DNA of 60,000 nt from Bolinopsis microptera. Lineage: Eukaryota; Ctenophora; Tentaculata; Lobata; Bolinopsidae. Below, piece by piece: positions 51,987-60,000 of this stretch. Within the stretch, counting starts at the first letter, position 1, and the number at the start of each line of letters is the position of its first letter. A model generated the notes under the pieces. It worked only from the letters and a program-made list of their open reading frames with translations. It searched no databases and was not told the DNA's origin. The translations under genes were made by a program, and so were the position numbers. The DNA is taken from NCBI RefSeq assembly GCF_026151205.1, contig NC_087074.1, positions 13,603,167 to 13,663,166 of the forward strand, written 5' to 3'.

Positions 51987-54900
51987 TTAATTATCGTACT
52001 GCAGGAATGCTGCTGACTTTTTGACTTTCTCTGATTTCTTCTGCTCCTCGTCGTTCTTGAAGAGCATCCTCTTCTGCTGGCCTCTGGTGTTGATGTTGTG
52101 AACTCGTTCATTCATAGCATCTAGATCTTTGGTAGGACTCTCCCCAAACACATAAGGTTTGATAGAAGATGTCTTCTTAGGCGAGACTGTGAGATTGTGT
52201 GAGTCTATACGTCTAGGTGAGAACACGTTACCCGGCGTCAGGGTGTAGATGTGAGGCATGGGGGATCCGGGCGCGGAGAGGTTTAGCTTACCTCCCTGCC
52301 CCTCTGCTGGTTTGATAAAGTTAGATATGTGATTGATGAAGACGGTGTTGTAAAACTTGATAATGTCGCCTCGTTCTGTCGCTTCCTCGCTGACTTTGCT
52401 CTTACAGGAACACATTAGAGTCTGGGGAAGTGGTCTGGTCTCCAGGGGCACATTTCTGTAGACGTATTGTTTGTTCTGAACCTGGGGCTGCTGTCTGTAA
52501 CATTCGATTATCTGGCGGAAGGTTATCTTTAGATCCTCCGCTTTCACTATCAGATAAGTGGAAGATATCATAATCTGATCGATATGGCGGTCGTGGAAGA
52601 GGTGCACATGATTTGTCATGGCATGTTCGAATACCGTCCAGATCTTCTGCAAGACTTCGGGGGCGAGGTCTAACTTCTCAACCAAGTTCCTGATCCGAAG
52701 TGAGACCAAGTTATAGGTCTTCCTGAAGAACATCTGCAAGGACTTGCGGAAGAGGGGTCGAGGAGGGGGACTCATTACACCCATGGTGTCCATGTTTGTA
52801 GCAAGAGCAGAGACGGGGGTCTGAGCACCCTCTCTGGTTGTGCTGGAGGAAGTATCTACAGGTGGAGCGAACGTAGGCATAGCTATCTTGAGATTAGGTT
52901 GTGCAGCTGTGTGTCTCTTGTCCATGTGCTGGAAGGGACTGCCAGTGCTGCAGAGAGGGGTCAAGCCCCGCTTCCTATCTATCAGATTTGAGGAACTGTT
53001 CATTGTTGCGAATCTGTATCCTTCACCGGAGGGAATCCTGAGTGTTGGGGTCTGGTTACCCATTCCCTTGGAGGGTTTAACGTCTTCGTATCTGGGTGGC
53101 CGGGGAGGATTGCATTCTGCTAACTGATCGTAGAGGGGTGAGTCTTTAGCCCAAACCATGGTTTCTAACATTGTCTCCTCAATCGTGTTCAAGTGCTTTA
53201 TTATCGTCCGAGATAAACCTGAAAATGAGGATGGTTGTCGTATAAAAGAACCGCTTAACTAAGAATCTAGTCTAATCTTACGTCCCATAATTTGAATCAG
53301 TCAATCAATGTAATAATATAATTTAAATCATGTAAAATTGTAAGTGTAACCAACCTGTGTCATGCATGATGATTGTCTCAATCACTTTGCCCACCATGAA
53401 GGAATGTAAACCAAGAGCATTCAGTATCCAAGGGAATTTGCGATCACTAGAGCCGTAAGAGTTCAGGACAATCTCAAGAGAGATTACAAAAGTCGCAGAT
53501 ATGAAGTCGACGTTGGAGACAATGTTCTTAAGAGCAATGTCAGAACAGCGTCGATCAGCTTCACTGATAACGATCAGTTCAAACATTCTGTAGAAAAGTT
53601 TTACACCATGTTCAAGCTTCTCCTCCGCAAACACCAGAGCATTTTGCTCGCCGTTGGAGTAAGCTTCTATAAATTTGTCTGACAGCATCTTTTGGATCTT
53701 CATGATGTCCTCTCGGATCTTCGGGTCGAATTTTCTCAAGATCTTCTCGAGCTCTGGACTGGGTTCGGTTCTGGAAAATGGGGTTTGTTTAAGGACAAGA
53801 AGGGAGAGAAAATCGCATAAAGTAAGCAAATATGTGAACTAGACTTGTCTAGACCTGAAACCATTACTATCTCTGCGAAACAGAAAACATAAAACGAACA
53901 TTTGATAGCAATATCACGCTTTAAAATAAACTCACCTGTAATTTAAAATAAGAAGGTTCAATCTGTTTAAGATATCAGCCTGTTCCGATATGGGAGTTCT
54001 CTTGATGAAATCCTCCTCAGTCTTGGAGGGAAGATAGTTCCTGTTAGAAAGTGGAGTCTGAGGTATCATACTCTGTTCGAGCTGCTTCAGCAGGTTTCTC
54101 TTAACCTTGTGACTCAGCTCGCTGGGTGTACGATGCACTACAGCAAGTTTAGAAGGAGTCCTGTCTCCGATAGATCTAGTTGGAGGGATGACAGTTTCCA
54201 GGAACAATCTGTTGTCGTACTCTCCCTGCTTCAGGAAGTACGCGTCGTACTCGTTGTTGATAGATTTGTGGTTTGAGTCGAAAACGGAGGCTTCGAATAT
54301 TCCTCTGTCGTTCTCAAGACCCGCTTTTAGAACTCCCTTGATGAAATATTGTTTCAGCAGTGGTTTCAAGTGGTAGTCTCTGATTCTCTTAGCTTCAGTT
54401 GATTCCATTTTAACAAAGTCGTTACACATACGATCGATGATAGAGTGGTTCTCTGACTGCCTGAGAAAACAAATCGTTAATTTATGTACATTTTTATAAT
54501 AAGGACCAATTTAAAGTTAAATTGAATTCAAATGTGAAAATAAAAATTGCTTTGTCATGACGTAAGATGTGAAGAACGTACTTGAAAGCATTTCTGCCAT
54601 CTTCAGTGAGAAGGGTGGGTTCGGACAGGTAAACTTCGTGGAAACAGTAATCAGTTACAGCGCAGAGGAGCAAACTCGAGGACACAACCTCATCTATTGA
54701 GTTGGGAAATGCTGCCTTCACGTTGCAGTAAAACGTCCAGATAAACTTGTAAAGTTCAGTGCTGGTCACTTCTCTGCGAGCTTTCCGTTTGATACGGAAG
54801 TTGGAGTCTGGAAGGGATTTCCCAATAGCTTCAAATATCTGCTTGTATTTGTTGTATATCTGTGACGTTACTATCCACCTGAAGGAAATACAACAATTAC

Positions 54901-55751
54901 CAAACCAGTTGTAACGAATTCTACAATACTTGCTAGGATGTATAGCCAATAATATCTAAATGGGCCGTCACACTCGCACACTAAGGATCAGTACAGTGCA
55001 CATAGAGATAGTACATACTACACACGTCATGCATACTACATGCGATCTTGAAACATTGTACGAGATCCATTGCTACAAAATAACTATGTAATTGATTTAA
55101 TTAGCAAGTGCATGACTGAAGCAAGTTATAATTTGAGATGGAAAGTAACCTTCTCCTGAGACTCTCAACATGAGTGCGAAAGTCGTCAGTTCTGTTAGCT
55201 GTTATCTGCCAAACGTCCAAATATTTATGTACAAAATCCTCAAACGAGAGCCCAATTGTCTGAAAAAGATCATTTTAACCGTGGAATCATGCTATGCATA
55301 TGGAGTTTTAAAGCAACGAAATATATAAAATATAGATAGATGGCTCATCAATGTGAACCTTTACATTCTGATTGGAAGTTACAGGAAGAATTAAAAGCAT
55401 GTAGTGAAGATAACCTTGAGAAGTTGAGTGAAGGAAATGTAGTTTCCTCTCTGTGATTCACCACTGATGGTCACCAGTTGTCGGGAGAAGCAGGAATCGT
55501 AGAGAGCACACGCTAGCCAGTAAATTGGCTTGCCATCCAGGTTAAAATCTTGAGCAGATCGATATCTAGGGTAGTTAACATTTATGAAGCTAACCTAAAC
55601 ACAAACTCTTGGACTTTTCCCATTTAAAAAAAGACAGTCAAGTTATAGTAAAAATTATTACTCACTTATCGATAGCATCTTGTTTCGTTGCTTCGTCCAT
55701 GGACAAGCTGAGGCACAGGTTGGCAAATTCTGTCTCCCATTCTTCCTCCAT
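51987..55751 (-). CDS. RBL: Retinoblastoma-family pocket protein (p107/p130-like), 7 exons
   Basis: A nuclear pocket protein that binds E2F/DP factors and restrains G1/S genes. Exons: 55751-55666, 55565-55415, 55259-55150, 54878-54582, 54460-53936, 53770-53355, 53218-51987. GT-AG junctions and phases agree, giving 938 residues. The N-terminal cyclin-like region has YWLACALYDSC (about 42-52) and FYCNVKAAFPNS. Pocket A is about 370-545 and includes SLEIVLNSYGSS, FPWILNALGL and GLSRTIIKHLNTIEE. A spacer of about 140 residues with TP/SP sites and a KRGL (RxL-like) motif follows. Pocket B is about 685-830 (FFRKTYNLVSLRIRNL; DRHIDQIMI; then ERGDIIKFYNTVF). The C-terminal SPRR and GESPTKDL motifs match p107/p130 closely. 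The long spacer and C-terminus favour p107/p130 over RB1, though it may be the single ancestral member. An acceptor just before the ATG suggests a 5'UTR exon upstream. Confidence 0.94.
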
Positions 55752-55753
55752 GC

Positions 55754-56179
55754 CTAAAATTGTATGATTTTTTAAAGGAGTACCCTTAACGTTGAGGTGG
55801 ATAAAGCTGTTTCGTCAGAGAGTGAAGAGTTGACAGTGCTGAATCATTGAATAACCAATCATCTTTGTCTCAGACCTAGGTAAAAGGAACAAAACTTGTT
55901 TAGTGCTACAGTATGCATCCTGTGCGAAACTGGTTCTTTACTTATTTTAGCGTGATGCCATTATCTAGAGCCAAAAGATGTTGTTACTATCAGTACATAC
56001 ATCAAATTAAAAAGGGGAGCCCCACAATGAAATGTAAAAAATAACTAAAATGTGCATATCAATCTCACAAAAAGAAATAGAAAACTATTCGGACAATATA
56101 CACATATAAATTCAGCAATGGTAACTATAAGGTTAGACACCTAAAAGTAAACTTCTGTCAATAGATGTGGATACTGGCG
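55754..56179. other. Upstream region of the RB-family gene
   Basis: AT-rich sequence with no coding exon recognised. It probably contains the promoter or a 5'UTR exon of the RB-family gene. Confidence 0.5.
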
Positions 56180-56299
56180 GGGAGGTGATAATTGTTTGTT
56201 TACATTAATAGTGAGCACATGTTAAGCAGGCTGAGGAGGTGATAATTGTTTGTTTACATTTTAGGTCGAGCACATGTTAAGCAGGCAGAGGAGGTGATA
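56180..56299. repeat. Two tandem copies of a 55-60-bp unit at the outer edge of the inverted repeat
   Basis: A unit with GAGGTGATAATTGTTTGTTT and GAGCACATGTTAAGCAGG occurs twice head to tail (about 56180 and 56235) with a partial third start near 56290. It marks the outer edge of the left arm of the large inverted repeat. Confidence 0.8.
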
Positions 56300-57124
56300 C
56301 ATATTTTGTATTATAGAAGGTTTGTAACACTTGTAACGCCTTCTTGTTATCCCCCTTTGAGGACCCCGAATTATTTTCTGAACGAAAGCTCAAAAATAAC
56401 CGAGAAATCGACCTTCTTATTAACTCATTTTGATGACTGTTTCTGACCTAAAATTGCACGAAAAATCGATTTAGCTAGGTTTCAGAACCTATAAACACTT
56501 CCTTATCCCTCAAAATTGATGTTTTATAGTTAATACGACCAACAAGCAACATATATTTTGATCCTTCGGTTCTACTCATGACCTAGACAGTTAAGCTGAA
56601 CCCGACAGATTGAGGCAATCCTCACCTTAACTGATCAAACTGGTACTAACACAATTTTCAGATATAAATGTTCTTTGCGATACGTTTATTGCAGCTTTGC
56701 AACTTGAGTGAAGACCAGAGTACGAAAACACACAGCAGGTAAGCAACTCACTTTTGGTGACTGTTCCTCACGAACATTCTGATCCTGTAACATATGAACA
56801 GGGAGATCGTCTCCTTAACAAATCGAACAGGTACTATCACAATTTCCAGAGCACAGCATGATAACAAAGTCAAAAGAAACACAATGAAGGTAGGTTACCA
56901 ACACCACATTATAACAATCATACTGACAACTGAATTAAATGTATTCTGACGACGGGCAGCCCTGATGTGCTCCGTGGTCCTCAACGAGCGACCACTTGTA
57001 ATAGAGGTGTTATGTCATGTGACACCGATCCGTCCAATCACAAACAGGAAAAGTGAGCAGATCGATATCGTGTGTTTACTTTCCTTATCTTTATTTGACC
57101 CTCTGTTCACATTGTTATCTCTAC

Positions 57125-57181
57125 CACATCTTGACTCGGCAAGGTCCGCGTGCAATATCTGCACCGCGGTAAACACGCCAT
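57125..57181 (-). CDS. Putative zinc-finger first exon, left arm
   Basis: A 19-codon segment starts with ATG at 57181 and contains PRCRYCTRTLP, a CxxC pair like the first half of a C2H2 finger. It ends before a GTAGAG donor-like site. The start resembles the spacer gene at 58270, which also begins with a few residues and then CxxC. A TGACGTAA element lies a few bases upstream and a TATA-like sequence about 40-50 bp upstream. Downstream exons were not identified, so this is tentative. Confidence 0.35.
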
Positions 57182-57183
57182 GA

Positions 57184-57230
57184 TTACGTCATGAACTTGA
57201 AATAGTGTGATTGTTGTACACTTATATAAC
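57184..57230 (-). promoter_or_regulatory. CRE/ATF-like site and TATA box, left arm
   Basis: On the minus strand, TGACGTAA (57184-57191) lies just before the ATG, and a TTATATAA-like box lies near 57220-57228. The same pair is present in the right arm, copied with it. Confidence 0.4.
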
Positions 57231-58027
57231 CGTGCCCATCGCCCACGTACATTACAAACTGTTGGGGGGGGGGGGGGGTGGGGGCGGGGGATGGGGTTTA
57301 AGATAAACAACCGATCTTGATAGTGTGTTGGTCGCTCCTCCAACTGACTGTGATGCTAACCGTCCAGTCATGAACGGAACATTAACATTCTTTAGTTATA
57401 GCATGTTTCGGTTTCATTGTTCAATTGCGGAGATTAGTATTATTAAAAACATTTACTCTAATATGAGGTCGCGATTATGAACTGAGTGAGATTCCAAATG
57501 ATGAACTGTGCTTCACTGAAAAGAACTGTATGTTCCAGGAGGAGGCAGTATACAGGAGGACAAGCATGGTTATACCTGACAGAGTTGAAGTACTAGTTCA
57601 ACATGGTGCAGTTCATTTTTGCCAGGTTAGACACTAAAAATTCCAATTTGTGCTTTGTAATTAGTCATTGCCGTTTTAAATATGTAAACTTGGAGTCCTT
57701 CTCACAATTGTAATAAGAGTTTGTGTAACTTTAAAATGCTGCACTTGCCCTCAAGTCAACGGAATTCATTTTGTGTGCGGGGTGTTTATTTTAGATGAGA
57801 TAACACGGAAGTTCAAGTATTGATAAAATCGATAACGGGTAATAGGTGCGCTGTTGAAATGGTTCAGTGAACCCCTCTTTAGTTCGTTTACCAGCTGCAT
57901 TTTATTTCGGATCATGGGTTAGAACTTTGCTGTACGCTATTAAAATTGCTATTCGAAATATACTTGTACTGAATGTAACTGGTAGATATTTTAGCTGGTA
58001 CCGTACACATTCGTGTCGTTTTTTCCT

Positions 58028-58165
58028 GTTCAGTCCTCCTCCTCCTCTCCCCCCCTCCTTTTTTTCTCCACCTCAGTCCTCCTCCTCCTCAGTCCTCCTC
58101 CTCCGCAGTCCTCCTCAGTCCTCCTCCCCCTCTCCCTCAGTCCTCCTCCTCCTCCTCCTTTGTTT
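58028..58165. repeat. CCT-rich polypyrimidine microsatellite
   Basis: An irregular array of TCCTCC, TCAGTCC and C-run blocks, almost pure pyrimidine on the plus strand, lies in the spacer of the inverted repeat. Open frames across it (Ser/Pro-rich) are artefacts. Confidence 0.9.
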
Positions 58166-58269
58166 GTCTGTTTGTATCCATGCTACCATGATTACTATGT
58201 CCGTGCTTAAAAATTAACTGTGTATGTATCGACGTGAATTTAATTTCCTCAAAGTCTTAGAATCTAAAT

Positions 58270-58691
58270 ATGCCGTTTTGGTGCACAAAGTGCGAGATCC
58301 CCGTCCAGTTCCTTGATAACAATCGTTACAAAAGTCACTTGGCTTCTAAGCACGGGTTGAAAAACCTATTCAGTTGCGGTGGGTAAATACATAATCACCA
58401 TTTTTTTCGTGCAAATCTTATTGCCGCACATCTATGCTGGCAACAGTGCAAAATGCACTTCATAAACTTTTGGAACCTTCCCAACAGTTGAATGTTATCT
58501 CTTGATGGATGTCCATGTCGTGTGGTGTTCCTTTGTAAAAACAGCAACAGATATATTTTTCAGGAAAGTGTGAAGCATCTTTCAACTCCTGCGCTTCATT
58601 ATCCAGGCACAGAAGCGGGCCCGGGTTTTCTTGTCAGAGAATTCGTGTCCTAGTTTTTATTGTCAAACACTTACCGTCCAAGTTAAGTTAG
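58270..58691 (+). CDS. C2H2-like zinc-finger gene in the spacer (possibly partial)
   Basis: Exon 58270-58378 codes for MPFWCTKCEIP followed by KSHLASKH, a C2H2 finger with C-x2-C, 14 residues, then H-x4-H. It ends at a GTGGGT donor-like site. Joined in phase to 58564-58691, it gives FSCGKCEASFN then LSRH, a second finger core with C-x2-C-x12-H but no clear final histidine, followed by a degenerate stretch and a stop. The gene lies between the arms of the large inverted repeat and shares its start style with the exons in the arms. It may be a short real gene, an eroded copy, or a gene of a long-TIR transposon. The alternative donor at 58383 would put the second exon out of frame. Confidence 0.45.
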
Positions 58692-59029
58692 GGAGCACTC
58701 ATGGGTATATTCCTTTGGTTCCAGTTGGTGTAAACTTAAAGCACAGTTCATCATTTGAAATTCCACTGAGTTGATAATCGCGACCACATATTACAGCAAA
58801 CTGTACATATTACAGCAAACTGTACTTATCTCCGCAGTTCAGCCGAGACATACTATAACTAAAAAATTATGTTATTATTCTGTTCCTGACTGGACGATAA
58901 GCATCACAGTCAGTTGGAGGAGCGACCAACACACTATCAAGATCGGTTGTTTATCTTAAACCCCATCCCCCGCCCCCACCCCCCCCCCCAACAGTTTGTA
59001 ATGTACGTGGGCGATGGGCACGGTTATAT

Positions 59030-59076
59030 ATTATATAAGTGTACAACAATCACACTATTTCAAGTTCATGACGTAA
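59030..59076 (+). promoter_or_regulatory. TATA box and CRE/ATF-like site, right arm
   Basis: TATATAAG at about 59032-59040 and TGACGTAA at 59069-59076 lie directly ahead of the ATG at 59079. Their spacing fits a core promoter with a very short leader. Confidence 0.4.
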
Positions 59077-59078
59077 TC

Positions 59079-59135
59079 ATGGCGTGTTTACCGCGGTGCA
59101 GATATTGCACGCGGACCTTGCCGAGTCAAGATGTG
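59079..59135 (+). CDS. Putative zinc-finger first exon, right arm
   Basis: The same 19-codon exon as in the left arm (PRCRYCTRTLP with a CxxC pair), here on the plus strand and pointing out of the window. A GTAGAG donor-like site follows. The rest of the gene, if any, lies beyond the window or was not recognised. Confidence 0.35.
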
Positions 59136-60000
59136 GTAGAGATAACAATGTGAACAGAGGGTCAAATAAAGATAAGGAAAGTAAACACACGATATCGATC
59201 TGCTCACTTTTCCTGTTTGTGATTGGACGGATCGGTGTCACATGACATAACACCTCTATTACAAGTGGTCGCTCGTTGAGGACCACGGAGCACATCAGGG
59301 CTGCCCGTCGTCAGAATACATTTAATTCAGTTGTCAGTATGATTGTTATAATGTGGTGTTGGTAACCTACCTTCATTGTGTTTCTTTTGACTTTGTTATC
59401 ATGCTGTGCTCTGGAAATTGTGATAGTACCTGTTCGATTTGTTAAGGAGACGATCTCCCTGTTCATATGTTACAGGATCAGAATGTTCGTGAGGAACAGT
59501 CACCAAAAGTGAGTTGCTTACCTGCTGTGTGTTTTCGTACTCTGGTCTTCACTCAAGTTGCAAAGCTGCAATAAACGTATCGCAAAGAACATTTATATCT
59601 GAAAATTGTGTTAGTACCAGTTTGATCAGTTAAGGTGAGGATTGCCTCAATCTGTCGGGTTCAGCTTAACTATCTAGGTCATGAGTAGAACCGAAGGATC
59701 AAAATATATGTTGCTTGTTGGTCGTATTAACTATAAAACATCAATTTTGAGGGATAAGGAAGTGTTTATAGGTTCTGAAACCTAGCTAAATCGATTTTTC
59801 GTGCAATTTTAGGTCAGAAACAGTCATCAAAATGAGTTAATAAGAAGGTCGATTTCTCGGTTATTTTTGAGCTTTCGTTCAGAAAATAATTCGGGGTCCT
59901 CAAAGGGGGGTAACAAGAAGGCGTTACAAGTGTTACAAACCTTCTATAATACAAAATATGTATCACCTCCTCAGCTTGCTTAACATGTGCTCGACCTAAA

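Larger units (their letters stand above)
56260..57370. repeat. Left arm of a large inverted repeat
   Basis: This 1.1-kb arm is the near-identical reverse complement of 58887-60000 (position 56260 pairs with 60000 and 57370 with about 58887). Seen differences are a few small indels, such as an extra TTATATA piece in the right arm and G-run length. Weaker similarity continues inward to about 57530 and 58730. The arm includes a poly-G tract (about 57264-57292) and a TATA/CRE-like promoter before a putative first exon. Confidence 0.92.
58887..60000. repeat. Right arm of the large inverted repeat (runs off the window)
   Basis: Reverse complement of 56260-57370 with very few differences over 1.1 kb. 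The match is still perfect at the last base of the window, so the arm may be longer. Confidence 0.92.

Noticed and set aside
57867-58217. Ser/Pro-rich frames in the inverted-repeat spacer
   Set aside because: They run through the CCT microsatellite and owe their length to it.
58914-59153. 79-codon frame starting MEERPTH as the true start of the arm gene
   Set aside because: Its first half crosses the poly-C/poly-G tract and TATA region. The frame only becomes finger-like from the ATG at 59079, which directly follows the promoter-like elements.

Overview
The window is nuclear DNA from an invertebrate animal. It is AT-rich, its genes are split by short GT-AG introns (most about 80-450 bp), and it carries several families of non-autonomous DNA transposons and long simple repeats. 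The protein set is metazoan: a p53/p63/p73-family factor with a SAM domain, a p107/p130-type retinoblastoma protein, U2AF35, a rhodopsin-class GPCR and a BCCT betaine-type transporter. The divergence of these proteins and the presence of a BCCT gene suggest a marine, perhaps non-bilaterian animal (cnidarian, ctenophore, placozoan or sponge), but the phylum cannot be fixed from the sequence alone.

Layout. 1.9-6.5 kb, minus strand: a complete 12-exon BCCT transporter. 7-35.6 kb: a gene-poor stretch with a 471-bp hAT-type element, a short MITE, a duplicated GC-hairpin element next to two 0.8-kb CT/CCCT arrays, and a TIR transposon holding a transposase-like fragment. 35.7-37.5 kb, plus strand: a 3-exon GPCR. 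38-42.4 kb: a dense cluster of small repeats with perfect GC-rich hairpins. 41.5-43 kb: the wreck of a second GPCR, frameshifted and interrupted by those repeats. 44.4-55.8 kb, minus strand: three genes in a row, p53-family, U2AF1 and RB-family. 56.2-60 kb: an inverted repeat with arms of at least 1.1 kb. Each arm carries a TATA/CRE-like promoter and a putative zinc-finger first exon, and another C2H2-like gene lies in the spacer. The right arm runs off the window.

All five spliced gene models (BCCT, GPCR, p53, U2AF1, RB) keep an open frame with matching intron phases from start to stop, which is strong internal support. p53- and RB-family proteins act in checkpoint and G1/S control in known animals. 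Here they sit about 4 kb apart in the same orientation with only U2AF1 between them. U2AF1 has an unusual first intron: the exon 1 donor junction has been amplified into about 17 copies of a 37-bp unit. Each copy holds a donor-like and an acceptor-like AG/GT junction, the kind of site that the encoded protein helps to recognise.
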